Assembly (NCBI RefSeq): GCF_002909255.1
Contig: NZ_PIOB01000006.1
Span: 186,001 to 250,000 of the forward strand
Reading direction: 5' to 3'
Source: Arenibacter hampyeongensis
GTDB lineage: Bacteria; Bacteroidota; Bacteroidia; Flavobacteriales; Flavobacteriaceae
Length of the DNA stretch: 64,000 nucleotides
Part shown: in pieces, positions 27,479 through 36,852 of the stretch
How the letters are laid out: each line of letters opens with the position of its first letter
Numbering within the stretch: position 1 is the stretch's first letter
Made by a program: the position numbers and the translations under genes
The notes under the pieces: generated by a model
What the model was told of the DNA's origin: nothing
Seen by the model: the letters and a program-made list of their open reading frames with translations, nothing else
The model's database searches: none

Positions 27479-28528
27479 ATGAAAAACCTTAAATTAATCT
27501 TCGGATATATTGGTCTTGGCATTTTATTGATATCCTGTAGTGCCACCAATAATTTAACCATGGGAGCTACAGAACCGGCCATTGTTCATCTTCCAAAAGA
27601 TATTCAGAGAATTGGTATTATCAATAGAAGTTTACCTTCTGAAGGTAATAAGTCAATTGATAAAATTGATCAAATATTGTCGGCAGAGGGACTCAATCTA
27701 GATAAAAAAGGAGCTGAGGCCGCCATTACTTCATTGTCCGATGAATTGGTAAGATCAGGTAACTTTGAAGAAATTCTGATTTTAGACAACGAAACAGGAA
27801 TTAGAAAAGGATTGGATGTTTTTCCGGCCAGTCTATCGTGGGATACAATTGAAGAGATCTGTGAAGCCAACGGTGTAGATGCCATCTTTTCGCTGGCATA
27901 TTATGATACCGATACACAGGTATCCTATAAACCATCGGTTATGCAACTACCCAACAATTTGGGAATAAAAGTGGCCGTCCCGGCCCATGAAGTAACTTTG
28001 AACACCTTGATAAAAAATGGATGGCGTATCTATAACCCACAGTCTAGGGAAATTGTAGATGAATTTATGTACACAGATCATCTGGTCTCCTCTGGAAAAG
28101 GAATTAATCCAGTTAAAGCGATTGAAGCTGTGGCCCGAAGGAATGAAGCTGTTGAGGAATTTAGTAAAAATATAGGGTACGCCTATGGATCTAGACTTTC
28201 GCCATACAAACACAGAATCAGCAGGGATTATTTTGTTCGTGGCACGGACAATTTTGTGGTGGGCAAAAGAAGGGCACAAACTGGGGATTGGCAGGGTGCT
28301 GCCCAACTTTGGGAAAAAGAGCTGGATAATTCCAAAGCTAAAATTGCGGGAAGAGCCCATTATAATATGGCGATAATAAATGAAATTAATGGTGACTTGA
28401 ACGCCGCAATGGACTGGGCATCAAAATCCTATGCGGATTATGACAATAAGGATGCCCTCAGATATTTAAATATTCTAAAATATAGGCTATCGCAAAATGA
28501 AGTCCTTGAGCAGCAAGCTTCGCGATAA
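27479..28528 (+). CDS. DUF6340 family lipoprotein, copy 1
   Basis: A 349-residue exported lipoprotein with lipobox LLISC (Cys20). The body fits DUF6340: an N-terminal domain beginning HLPKDIQRIGIINRS, a middle domain with VDAIFSLAYYDTDTQVS, and a C-terminal TPR-like pair (AAQLWEKELDN, AGRAHYNMAIINEINGDLNAAMDWA). The function is unknown; the TPR end suggests protein contacts in the periplasm or at the inner leaflet of the outer membrane. The following gene is a paralogue of exactly the same length. Confidence 0.85.
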   Translation: MKNLKLIFGYIGLGILLISCSATNNLTMGATEPAIVHLPKDIQRIGIINRSLPSEGNKSIDKIDQILSAEGLNLDKKGAEAAITSLSDELVRSGNFEEILILDNETGIRKGLDVFPASLSWDTIEEICEANGVDAIFSLAYYDTDTQVSYKPSVMQLPNNLGIKVAVPAHEVTLNTLIKNGWRIYNPQSREIVDEFMYTDHLVSSGKGINPVKAIEAVARRNEAVEEFSKNIGYAYGSRLSPYKHRISRDYFVRGTDNFVVGKRRAQTGDWQGAAQLWEKELDNSKAKIAGRAHYNMAIINEINGDLNAAMDWASKSYADYDNKDALRYLNILKYRLSQNEVLEQQASR

Positions 28529-28574
28529 GCAGATTTGCCTTTAAAGGGTATTTGTATTTTTTAAAAACTTCAAC

Positions 28575-28616
28575 AAAAGAGTCCTGCTTCCATAAAAATG
28601 GAAACTGGACTCTTTT
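28575..28616. terminator. intrinsic terminator between the DUF6340 paralogues
   Basis: AAAAGAGTCC (28575-28584) and GGACTCTTTT (28607-28616) form a perfect 10-bp outer stem, extended by TTCCAT/ATGGAA inside. It separates the two paralogues, so the second needs its own promoter. Confidence 0.85.
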
Positions 28617-28841
28617 GGCATATTGGGCTTATTGAAATGGTCCCATCGAATTAAGTGCCAATTTAAAATAATATGGATCCCTTTTGTAAAAAGAAGGGTC
28701 TTTGCGCAAAAAAGGTTTGAAAAAGCCTCCAAATTCAATGATTTTGGGACTAATGGACAATATTTTGCCTATAAAATGAGTTTTAGCAAGGTTATGTTAA
28801 TACGCCTAATCCTTTTATCAATTGAATTTCATTTAAATAGC

Positions 28842-29891
28842 ATGAGCAAGTTTTTTATAAGGCTTTTTGCATCAGGCCTACTAATTATAATTATAAGTTG
28901 TAGCCCAACTAAACAAATTATTCTTCAGACGATGGAGCCCTCTCCTGTGCATATTTCAAAAAAAATAAAGAAAATAGGTATCACTAATAGAAGTATACTG
29001 CCAGATGTAGATCAAGATGAAACAGGTCTTAATAGAATGGTGTCCGCCGAAGAACAGTGGCTTTCAGAGCAGGGTAGGGATGCAGCTCTTACAGGTTTAT
29101 TCAATGAACTGTTGAAGGATAACCGATTCCAGTCTATTAAAATGCTCGATTCCGTACCGGAAGGACTTCTGAATTTTGACCCTGGAAATGATTCCATTTC
29201 TTGGGAATCCATAGAAAAAATTTGCCAGTCCTACAATGTGGATGCCATATTTTCCATGTCCTATTTTGATGCGGAGACCACTGTTTCCGTAAAAAAAACA
29301 TCGATGATGCAACCTAACCTAATGAGAGTAAAGGTAAAGGTACCGGCCCAAGAGATTACTTTGGCAACACTTATAGAAAATGGCTGGAAAATTTATTATC
29401 CTAATAAGAACGAAATTATTGATGAATTTGTTTTTAATGGTCAGGTGGTTTCCAAGGGCAAAGGTACAAGCCCTATTGAAGCTTATAGGGCCATAGAAGG
29501 GCGGAAGGACACCTTGGTTGAACAGAGCAAGACCACGGGCAGCAATTATGGCCAACGATTATTACCTTTTGAAAACAATGTAGAGAGATCGTATTTTACA
29601 CGTGGTACCGATAACCTGGACCAAGCTGGCCAACTTATAGAAAATGGAAATCTACTGGGAGCGTCAGAATTGTGGAAAAAGGATGTAGAGAATTCCAATC
29701 CTCGAATTGCAGGAAAGGCATGTTATAACATGGCGGTTTTAAACGAGATCAATGGCGACTTGAAATCGGCCATGGAATGGGCAACAAAATCACATACGGA
29801 TTATGATAATAGGGAAGCCCTTAAATATATGGAAGTACTTAAGTTTAGGTTGACCCAAAACCAAATTCTGGAACAGCAGGTATCCCGATAA
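28842..29891 (+). CDS. DUF6340 family lipoprotein, copy 2
   Basis: A 349-residue paralogue of the preceding gene, with the same domain order and near-identical C-terminal phrases (AGKACYNMAVLNEINGDLKSAMEWATKSHTDYDN). I start at the ATG at 28842 because it gives MSKFFIRLFASG and lipobox IIISC. The open frame extends 73 codons further upstream, but that part is not signal-like and reaches almost to the terminator. The arrangement is a tandem duplication that has diverged. Function unknown. Confidence 0.85.
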   Translation: MSKFFIRLFASGLLIIIISCSPTKQIILQTMEPSPVHISKKIKKIGITNRSILPDVDQDETGLNRMVSAEEQWLSEQGRDAALTGLFNELLKDNRFQSIKMLDSVPEGLLNFDPGNDSISWESIEKICQSYNVDAIFSMSYFDAETTVSVKKTSMMQPNLMRVKVKVPAQEITLATLIENGWKIYYPNKNEIIDEFVFNGQVVSKGKGTSPIEAYRAIEGRKDTLVEQSKTTGSNYGQRLLPFENNVERSYFTRGTDNLDQAGQLIENGNLLGASELWKKDVENSNPRIAGKACYNMAVLNEINGDLKSAMEWATKSHTDYDNREALKYMEVLKFRLTQNQILEQQVSR

Positions 29892-29968
29892 CATATTCTC
29901 TTAAATTGACTGTCCAATCAATACCCCTAAATCAAAGTCCAATGGTTGTAAAGTGGTGTTAACCACGC

Positions 29969-31789
29969 TTAGAAAGACTGCATGGTAACCAACTTATTAT
30001 AAACCCCATCTTTTGCCAAGAGTTGTGCATGAGATCCCTGTTCAACAATCTCTCCCTTCTGTAAAACCACTATTGTGTCGGCATTTTGTATGGTGGAAAG
30101 CCTATGGGCTATTACAATGGAAGTCCTGTTCTGCATCATTTTCTCCAAGGCATCCTGTACCAATCTTTCACTCTCGGTATCCAAAGCGGAGGTGGCCTCG
30201 TCCAAAATCATTATAGGTGGATTTTTAAGAACGGCCCTGGCAATGGACAATCGCTGTTTTTGACCCCCACTCAATTTATTGCCACTATCACCTATGTTGG
30301 TGTTATATCCTTGTGGCAGTTCCGAAATAAAATCATGGGCATTGGCTATTTTGGCCGCTGCAATTATTTCTTCCTCAGTAGCATTATCCTTGCCCAATCC
30401 TATATTGTTTTTCACCGTATCATTGAAAAGAATGGAATCTTGCGTAACCAGCCCCATTAGGCTGCGAAGCGATTTTTTGCTAAAATCCCTTATATCTGTA
30501 CCATCTATTGCAATATCCCCTTCATTTACATCATAAAAACGGGTCATTAAATTGGCTATAGTACTTTTGCCGCTACCAGATTGGCCTACAAGTGCCACGG
30601 TCTTACCCTTGGGGACTTTTAGGTTGAAATTTTTCAGGACGTACTCATCCTCATACTTGAAGGAAACGTTTTTAATTTCTATACCTTGATCGAAAGTGGA
30701 TTTAGAAACGGCATCCTTCTTTTCTACAATAGGGTTATCCGTTTCCAAAATTTCCAGCACCCGTTCCGCTGCGGAATTACCTTTTTTAACTCCAAAGGAA
30801 GCCTTACTTATAGCTTTGGCCGGGGTAAGAATATTGTAGGCCAGCCCCATATAGGCAATGAATGAGGATGCATCCAAGGTCTTATCTATCAGGACCATTT
30901 TTCCTCCGAACCAAAGTAATACCCCAATGACCAATATTCCTAAAAATTCTCCTGTAGGGGAAGCAAGATTTTGTCTAATCAACAACTTATTGGAGAAGTG
31001 AAAAAACCTATTGGTGGAATTGGAAAATGTTTTATAAAATCTAGATTCGGAATTAAAGGCCTTTATGACCCGTAATCCACCCAGAGTTTCTTCCACAATG
31101 GATAAAAACTCCCCTTGTTCCCTTTGGACTCTATCGGATTTCTTTTTCAAGGATTTTCCAATTCTAGAGATAATCATGCCCGCTATAGGAATAAAAATAA
31201 AAACGAAGAGGGTAAGCTTGGTACTTATCCCGAACATAATCACAATAGTAAACAGAATTGTAAGTGGCTCTCTGACAATAAGTTCCAAAATAGAAAGGAA
31301 AGAATGTTGAATTTCCAAAACATCAGAAGTTATACGGGCAATAACATCGCCCTTTCGCTTTTCAGAATAATAGGAAATAGGCAAATCCACTATTTTGGCG
31401 TACATTTTATTTCTAATGTCCTTTAATACCCCATTTCTTAAAAAGGTAATGAAATACATGGCCAGATAATTAAAGAAATTCTTTAAAAGAAAAAGAATCA
31501 ATACCAGGCCAATGACTAAGACAAGCCCCTTCATTTCATCATCGCCTGAATAAGCGTTGACACGATAATTAATATAATCCTGTAGATAATCCTTTAGTTC
31601 GCCAATGCCTTCATAGGCCGGTTCTACCAAAATCTTTTTTTCCGGCTTAAAAAGCACATCCAACATGGGAATTAAAGCGGCAAAGGAAAGGGCACTGAAA
31701 AGTGCGTATAGAATATTAAAAAAAATGTTTAAAAATCCGTATTTACGGTATGGTTTCGCAAAGCGAAGAATTTTCTTAAAATACTCCAT
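29969..31789 (-). CDS. ABC exporter half-transporter (MsbA-like)
   Basis: A 606-residue fused membrane-ATPase half-transporter that would work as a homodimer. Six membrane helices within residues 1-320 are followed by an ATPase domain with Walker A GQSGSGKSTIANL, signature LSGGQKQRLSIARAVL, Walker B MILDEATSALD and the H-loop IAHRLSTI. It is of the MsbA/lipid or multidrug type; the substrate cannot be read from sequence. Its ATG overlaps the stop of the phosphomutase gene by 1 base (TAATG), making it the last gene of a four-gene operon with a glycosyltransferase and DUF4199. Lipid-linked export is a reasonable inference. Confidence 0.92.
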   Translation of the reverse strand: MEYFKKILRFAKPYRKYGFLNIFFNILYALFSALSFAALIPMLDVLFKPEKKILVEPAYEGIGELKDYLQDYINYRVNAYSGDDEMKGLVLVIGLVLILFLLKNFFNYLAMYFITFLRNGVLKDIRNKMYAKIVDLPISYYSEKRKGDVIARITSDVLEIQHSFLSILELIVREPLTILFTIVIMFGISTKLTLFVFIFIPIAGMIISRIGKSLKKKSDRVQREQGEFLSIVEETLGGLRVIKAFNSESRFYKTFSNSTNRFFHFSNKLLIRQNLASPTGEFLGILVIGVLLWFGGKMVLIDKTLDASSFIAYMGLAYNILTPAKAISKASFGVKKGNSAAERVLEILETDNPIVEKKDAVSKSTFDQGIEIKNVSFKYEDEYVLKNFNLKVPKGKTVALVGQSGSGKSTIANLMTRFYDVNEGDIAIDGTDIRDFSKKSLRSLMGLVTQDSILFNDTVKNNIGLGKDNATEEEIIAAAKIANAHDFISELPQGYNTNIGDSGNKLSGGQKQRLSIARAVLKNPPIMILDEATSALDTESERLVQDALEKMMQNRTSIVIAHRLSTIQNADTIVVLQKGEIVEQGSHAQLLAKDGVYNKLVTMQSF

Positions 31790-33498
31790 TAACCTATGTT
31801 CAGCTCTTTAAGGATTCTTTCAATTTTGGCATCTAGTTCTGCATCCACTTTTTTATAATCGGCTGCATTCTTCAATTGGGTATTGATGCTAAAGTAAAAT
31901 TTGATTTTGGGCTCTGTACCACTAGGTCGGGCAGCCATTTTGGTACCATCCTGTGTTATGTAAATCAAAACGTTGGATTTTGGTATATCTATAGGGGTAA
32001 CTTTACCCGTAATTATATTTTTAGAGGTTGCCGTATTGTAATCTTCTACAATAACCACTTTGGAACCATCAATGGTTTCAACAGGATTATCCTTGAAATC
32101 GACCATCATTTGTTTAATTTCCTCGGCACCGGACATCCCCTTTTTGGTCAAGGAAATTAATTTTTCCTTAAAGAATCCGTAGTTTACATAGCATTCTATT
32201 AAATCCTTGTAGAACGAACTGCCATTTGCCTTGGCATTGGCACCAATTTCGCAAGCCAGTAGGGTAGAGGTAACTGCATCCTTATCACGTACAAAATCAC
32301 CTACCATAAAACCAAAACTTTCTTCCCCTCCCCCAATAAAGGGCTGGTTCGGGAAATCCTTTATCATTTTGGCAATCCATTTAAAACCTGTCAAGGCAGT
32401 TTTACATTCCACCCCATAGGCTTTGGCCAATGAGTCCATCATAGGAGTTGAAACAATGGTAGAGGCAATAAACTCCTTCCCTGATATACCCTTTTTCTTT
32501 CTTTGGTCCAATAAGAACTTGGTCATCATGATCATGGATTGGTTACCGTTCAGGATTTCCATTTCTCCCTTCAAATTACGAACGGCCACTCCCAGTCGGT
32601 CACTATCCGGATCGGTCCCAATAACCATATCCGCGCCAATTTCCTCGGCTTTTTTAATAGCCATGGATAAGGCTTCAGGCTCTTCTGGGTTAGGGGAAAC
32701 CACAGTTGGAAAATTACCATCGGGTTTGGCTTGTTCCTCAATGACGGTAACATTCTTGTACCCGGCCCTTTTCAGTACTTCAGGAATTACGGTTATGGAT
32801 GTGCCATGCAATGAGGTAAACACAATTTTAAAATTGTCCTTGCCCTTGGCATTGAAGTTTCCATTTTTAACGGATGCCCCAATAAAGGCTTCGTCTACCT
32901 CCTTGTCTATTAATTCTATCAAGCTTTCATTTGCATTGAATTTGATATCTTCAAAGGCAAGGCTATTTATTTCGCTGACAATGGCTTCGTCCTCAGGTGG
33001 CACTATTTGTCCGCCATCTGTCCAATATACTTTGTAGCCATTGTATTCAGGTGGATTATGTGAAGCCGTTAAAACAATACCGGCATGGCAGTTAAGGTAT
33101 TTTACCGCAAAAGACAATTCGGGAGTGGTTCTCAATTCCGAAAAAAGGTACACCTTTATACCATTGGCAGCAAATACTTCTGCAACGGTTCTGGCCAGGG
33201 TGTCGCTGTTATGCCTACAGTCATAGGCGATGACTACCTTAACCTGTTCATTGGTATATACCTGATTTAGGTAGTTGCTTAGCCCTTGGGTACTTTTTCC
33301 CAAAGTATATTTATTGATTCTATTGGTACCGGCCCCCATAATTCCACGCATTCCACCAGTTCCAAATTCAAGGTTCTTGTAAAAGCGGTCTTTTAACTCT
33401 TCGGTATTGTTGTCAATTAATTTTTGAATCTCGTTTTTGGTCTTGTCGTCGAAAAAATCGGTCAACCAGCTTTTGGCATTTTTTAGTATGGCTTCCAT
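31789..33498 (-). CDS. phospho-sugar mutase (phosphoglucomutase/phosphomannomutase)
   Basis: A 569-residue alpha-D-phosphohexomutase that interconverts hexose 1- and 6-phosphates. The catalytic serine loop is TASHNPPEYNGYKVYW (about residues 141-156), the metal loop DPDSDRLGV (about 298), the sugar-binding loop GGEESFGFM (about 394) and the phosphate loop RPSGTEPKIKF near the C-terminus. The size matches the long Bacillus PgcA/yeast Pgm2-like type. Translationally coupled to the ABC exporter gene. Confidence 0.93.
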   Translation of the reverse strand: MEAILKNAKSWLTDFFDDKTKNEIQKLIDNNTEELKDRFYKNLEFGTGGMRGIMGAGTNRINKYTLGKSTQGLSNYLNQVYTNEQVKVVIAYDCRHNSDTLARTVAEVFAANGIKVYLFSELRTTPELSFAVKYLNCHAGIVLTASHNPPEYNGYKVYWTDGGQIVPPEDEAIVSEINSLAFEDIKFNANESLIELIDKEVDEAFIGASVKNGNFNAKGKDNFKIVFTSLHGTSITVIPEVLKRAGYKNVTVIEEQAKPDGNFPTVVSPNPEEPEALSMAIKKAEEIGADMVIGTDPDSDRLGVAVRNLKGEMEILNGNQSMIMMTKFLLDQRKKKGISGKEFIASTIVSTPMMDSLAKAYGVECKTALTGFKWIAKMIKDFPNQPFIGGGEESFGFMVGDFVRDKDAVTSTLLACEIGANAKANGSSFYKDLIECYVNYGFFKEKLISLTKKGMSGAEEIKQMMVDFKDNPVETIDGSKVVIVEDYNTATSKNIITGKVTPIDIPKSNVLIYITQDGTKMAARPSGTEPKIKFYFSINTQLKNAADYKKVDAELDAKIERILKELNIG

Positions 33499-33543
33499 AG
33501 TCTTTTGGTGTTATATGTTCTTAAAAATACAAAGAATATTCGT

Positions 33544-34500
33544 TTATTTTTCGGTAAGATTTATCTCTTCTGTGATATTATAGCGGGTTTCATTCTTTCT
33601 GGACCGTACCATGATTTCCCCCAAAAAGCCGGCTAGGAAAAGTTGTGTTCCTATTACCATGGCTATCAGTGCTATATAGAATTGAGGTCGCTCCGTTATG
33701 AGCCTTCCAAAGGGATTGATAAAAACTTTATCAATTCCCAAATAAAGTGCAAATCCAAAACCAATTGTAAACATTAATACCCCCAAAGCACCAAAAAGAT
33801 GCATGGGCCTTTTTCCAAACTTGGAAACAAACCATATAGTAATTAAATCCAGAAAGCCATTTATAAAACGATCCATCCCAAATTTGGTCTTTCCATATTT
33901 CCTTGCCTGATGTTGTACAACCTTTTCATCTATTTTGTTGAAACCCGCACTTTTGGCCAATACAGGAATATAACGGTGCATTTCTCCAGATACTTCAATG
34001 GTCTTTATAACCTCCTTTTTATACGCTTTTAGGCCACAATTAAAATCGTGCAAGCGTACACCGGATGTCTTACGGGCAGCCCAATTAAATAATTTGGAGG
34101 GGAGATTTTTGGAAATGATGGAGTCATATCTCTTTTTTTTCCAACCGGAAATAAGATCAAATCCTTCCTTGTCAATGAGATTAAACAATCCCGGAATTTC
34201 CTCCGGATTATCCTGTAGATCGGCATCCATAGTTATGACCACATCACCTTGAGCGGCTTTAAAACCGGCATGTAAGGCTTGGGATTTACCAAAATTCTTT
34301 AGGAAGCGGATTCCCTTAACATTGGGATTGGACTTGCCCAATTTGGTTATAATGTCCCAAGAAGTATCTGTACTTCCATCATCGATAAAAAGTATTTCAT
34401 ATAAAAAATGATTGGATTGCATTACGCGTACAATCCAATCATGCAGTTCTGTTAACGATTCTTCTTCGTTGAGTAAGGGAATTATTATGGATATATTCAT
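33544..34500 (-). CDS. GT2 family glycosyltransferase with C-terminal membrane helices
   Basis: A 318-residue GT-A enzyme of the polyprenol-phosphate-sugar synthase type (DPMS, GtrB, ArnC-like). It begins ISIIIPLLNEEES, has a DxD-type metal motif in TMDADLQDNPEE (about 92-103), and two membrane helices near residues 230-255 and 268-295. Such enzymes load a sugar onto undecaprenyl phosphate at the inner membrane. It sits in an operon with a phospho-sugar mutase, an ABC exporter and DUF4199, which fits envelope glycan or lipid modification. Confidence 0.9.
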   Translation of the reverse strand: MNISIIIPLLNEEESLTELHDWIVRVMQSNHFLYEILFIDDGSTDTSWDIITKLGKSNPNVKGIRFLKNFGKSQALHAGFKAAQGDVVITMDADLQDNPEEIPGLFNLIDKEGFDLISGWKKKRYDSIISKNLPSKLFNWAARKTSGVRLHDFNCGLKAYKKEVIKTIEVSGEMHRYIPVLAKSAGFNKIDEKVVQHQARKYGKTKFGMDRFINGFLDLITIWFVSKFGKRPMHLFGALGVLMFTIGFGFALYLGIDKVFINPFGRLITERPQFYIALIAMVIGTQLFLAGFLGEIMVRSRKNETRYNITEEINLTEK

Positions 34501-34535
34501 TCGGTACTAATGGAAAATCTTTTCAAAAGTACAAA

Positions 34536-35060
34536 TTACTGAATAGTTTCTTGCTTTTTTAAAATTAATGCTGGAATAAGGGATAATAAAAAACTTGCCA
34601 CGACACTATAAACCAGTCCGAATACAATCTGCATGGAGGGTGTAGTGAATTTTTTACCCATTTCCATTTGGGCGTCTATTTGATCAGGGGTCATTTTGGT
34701 GGTTTCCAAAAGCGTCCCCTTTTGGTACTCCATGGCCTTGTTCATCATTTCAGGGTCAATAACTCCGGCCATAATCTGATTGAACAGAATACCTATAATA
34801 CCTCCGATAAGGCCAATACCGACCCCAATCTTTAAGGCTTGTCCAAAGGACATTAAGCCGTTATTATCCTTTCTAAATTGGAGCATTCCAATAACCATCA
34901 TTACAATAGTTATAATAAGGCTAACGCTCAACACCATCATCCCGCCTTGGTAATGCATATCCAAAGAGTATAGCATTAGAGCAAATACAATGCCTATGGC
35001 ACCCAATAATAGGCCGTAGGTTAAAGCATACTTTCCTGTTTTTGGTTTGGTTTCTTCCAT
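34536..35060 (-). CDS. DUF4199 domain-containing membrane protein
   Basis: A 174-residue protein with four hydrophobic helices (about residues 12-30, 38-60, 73-98 and 142-168) and a soluble insertion rich in Met, Gln and Lys between the third and fourth. This layout and the GLLLGAIGIVFALMLY start match DUF4199. Its function is unknown, but it is frequently found just before GT2 genes in Bacteroidota, as here (35-bp gap). It is the likely first gene of the four-gene operon running to 29969. Confidence 0.85.
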   Translation of the reverse strand: MEETKPKTGKYALTYGLLLGAIGIVFALMLYSLDMHYQGGMMVLSVSLIITIVMMVIGMLQFRKDNNGLMSFGQALKIGVGIGLIGGIIGILFNQIMAGVIDPEMMNKAMEYQKGTLLETTKMTPDQIDAQMEMGKKFTTPSMQIVFGLVYSVVASFLLSLIPALILKKQETIQ

Positions 35061-35163
35061 GTTGATTAAAGTTTTTAGATTTTTTCTGATTAGTTGCGAA
35101 GATGTTAAATTTGTTACATTTAAAGTTAAGTAATTTTTATTTTTCCTTTTTTAGGAATTTAAG

Positions 35164-35193
35164 TTGTTCTTTTCAGAAAAATATTTAAATTTG
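35164..35193 (+). promoter_or_regulatory. promoter of rpmE2
   Basis: TTG (35164-35166), a 19-bp spacer and TAAATTTG (35186-35193) match the Bacteroidota sigma-A consensus exactly. The start codon is 36 bp downstream. Confidence 0.85.
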
Positions 35194-35228
35194 CACCTCG
35201 AAATTAAGCAGGAACAAACGTTATTACA

Positions 35229-35480
35229 ATGAAAAAAGATATACATCCAGGGAATTATAGATTGGTAGCCTTTAAGGACATGTCCAATGAAGAGGTTTTC
35301 CTTACTAAATCCACAGCCGATACCAAAGAAACTTTAGATGTTGATGGAGTTGAATACCCATTGGTAAAATTGGAGATTTCAAGAACTTCACATCCATTTT
35401 ATACCGGTAAGGCCAAATTTTTGGATACAGCAGGTCGTATCGATAAATTTAAGAGCAAATACGACAAGTTTAAAAAATAA
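35229..35480 (+). CDS. rpmE2: 50S ribosomal protein L31 type B
   Basis: An 83-residue ribosomal protein of the large subunit. It begins [19 protein letters not shown] and ends [24 protein letters not shown], typical of L31. The zinc CxxC pairs of type A are absent, so it is the zinc-independent type B form. It has its own consensus promoter and a strong terminator 25 bp after the stop codon. Confidence 0.97.
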   Translation: MKKDIHPGNYRLVAFKDMSNEEVFLTKSTADTKETLDVDGVEYPLVKLEISRTSHPFYTGKAKFLDTAGRIDKFKSKYDKFKK

Positions 35481-35504
35481 TATTTTCTTTACAAAAGAGT
35501 TATT

Positions 35505-35531
35505 AAGTCACGCAGTTGCGTGACTTTTTTT
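35505..35531. terminator. intrinsic terminator after rpmE2
   Basis: AAGTCACGCA (35505-35514) pairs with TGCGTGACTT (35517-35526) followed by a T-run. It sits in the spacer between rpmE2 and the GlmU-like gene. Confidence 0.9.
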
Positions 35532-35547
35532 GTTTTAATTTAGTTGT

Positions 35548-36723
35548 ATGAATTATATTCTTTTTGACGGTACGGTAAGAAAGGCCCTCTTGCCTTTCAC
35601 TTTCACCAGACCCGTTGCAGATATTAGGATCGGAATTTTGACCATAAGGGAGAAATGGGAAAAATACCTTGGCAATACCATCACCACTATTACCGAGGAT
35701 TATCTTTCCGAAAGATTTCCTATGGTAGAAATGGAAGAGAACATTCTTATTAATGCCTCCTTTTTGCCCAATGCCATATTGGTTGATCTGGTATCAAATT
35801 TAAGAACTAATGAAGCTGTATTTTATGGAGAGGAGGTTATAGCCTTTTATTCGGAAGAGACTCAGGAAGCTGTGGATTTTACAAGGTATACCCACATTGA
35901 ATTTGATGGGCCCGTTTTTCGGATTGAAAATACTTGGGATATTTTTTCAAAAAATGGTGAAGCCCTTCAAGCAGATTTTGATCTACTTACCGAAGGCCGG
36001 AAAAGTGCTCCCATTTCCAAGACCAATAGTTTGGTAAACCCCAAAAATATTTTTTTGGAAGAAGGGGCCAGTGTAGAGTTCAGTATACTAAACGCTTCCG
36101 AAGGGCCTATATATCTAGGTAAGAATTCTGAGGTTTGGGAAGGTAACCTAATTAGGGGAGGTTTCGCACTGTGTGAAAAGGCGGTCGTAAAAATGGGTGC
36201 CAGAATTTATGGACCAACCACAGTTGGTCCATACAGTAAAGTATGTGGTGAAATTAGTAATGCCGTAATTTTCGGATATTCCAGTAAAGGCCATGAAGGC
36301 TACCTTGGAAATTCTGTACTTGGGGAATGGTGCAACATAGGTGCAGATTCCAATAATTCCAATTTAAAGAACAATTATGCAAAAGTGCGATTGTGGAATT
36401 ATGAAACTGAGAAATTTGAGCAGACAGGACTTCAATTCTGTGGCCTAATGATGGGAGACCATAGTAAAACGGCCATAAATACCATGTTCAATACAGGAAC
36501 GGTGATAGGTGTAAACTGCAATATTTACGTACCTGGTTTTCCAAGGAATTTTATTCCCAGTTTTAGCTGGGGTGGGGCCTCTGGATTTACTACTTATCAG
36601 CCTAACAAGGCTTTTGAGGCCGCCAAGGTTATGATGGCACGCAGGGGAGTGGAATTCAATGAAATGGACGCCAAGATCCTTAACCACGTTTTTGAGGAAA
36701 CCAAGCGGTGGCGTAAAGAATAA
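35548..36723 (+). CDS. GlmU-like sugar-nucleotidyltransferase family protein
   Basis: A 391-residue protein of the Bacteroidota GlmU-like group (TIGR03991 type). It starts with the diagnostic MNYILFDGTVRKALLPFTFTRP. The N-terminal half is a divergent nucleotidyltransferase-like domain lacking the usual GxGTRM loop; the C-terminal half is a left-handed beta-helix with hexapeptide repeats (about residues 175-330, e.g. GARIYGPTTVGPYSKV). It may substitute for GlmU in making UDP-GlcNAc, but neither activity can be confirmed here. It has only 17 bp after the rpmE2 terminator run. Confidence 0.85.
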   Translation: MNYILFDGTVRKALLPFTFTRPVADIRIGILTIREKWEKYLGNTITTITEDYLSERFPMVEMEENILINASFLPNAILVDLVSNLRTNEAVFYGEEVIAFYSEETQEAVDFTRYTHIEFDGPVFRIENTWDIFSKNGEALQADFDLLTEGRKSAPISKTNSLVNPKNIFLEEGASVEFSILNASEGPIYLGKNSEVWEGNLIRGGFALCEKAVVKMGARIYGPTTVGPYSKVCGEISNAVIFGYSSKGHEGYLGNSVLGEWCNIGADSNNSNLKNNYAKVRLWNYETEKFEQTGLQFCGLMMGDHSKTAINTMFNTGTVIGVNCNIYVPGFPRNFIPSFSWGGASGFTTYQPNKAFEAAKVMMARRGVEFNEMDAKILNHVFEETKRWRKE

Positions 36724-36784
36724 CCATATCCTTGTAAATGTTCCAAACCATTTGTATCGACTAAATGGATGCCTAATTATTTGG

Positions 36785-36792
36785 TATATTTG
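36785..36792 (+). promoter_or_regulatory. probable -7 box of the mtaB promoter
   Basis: TATATTTG fits TAnnTTTG, 60 bp before the mtaB ATG. The -33 region is not convincing. Confidence 0.45.
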
Positions 36793-36852
36793 CAGTCATT
36801 TTGGATTAAGTGTAATAGAAACTGAATTATATTCAGGGAAAGAAAGATAATA

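Noticed and set aside
28623-28841. 73-codon N-terminal extension of the second DUF6340 gene
   Set aside because: The extension is basic and not signal-like; the internal ATG restores the lipoprotein signal and the paralogue's exact length.
32423-33037. 204-codon plus-strand frame
   Set aside because: It is antisense to the phospho-sugar mutase gene, whose active-site motifs are intact; an overlap artefact.
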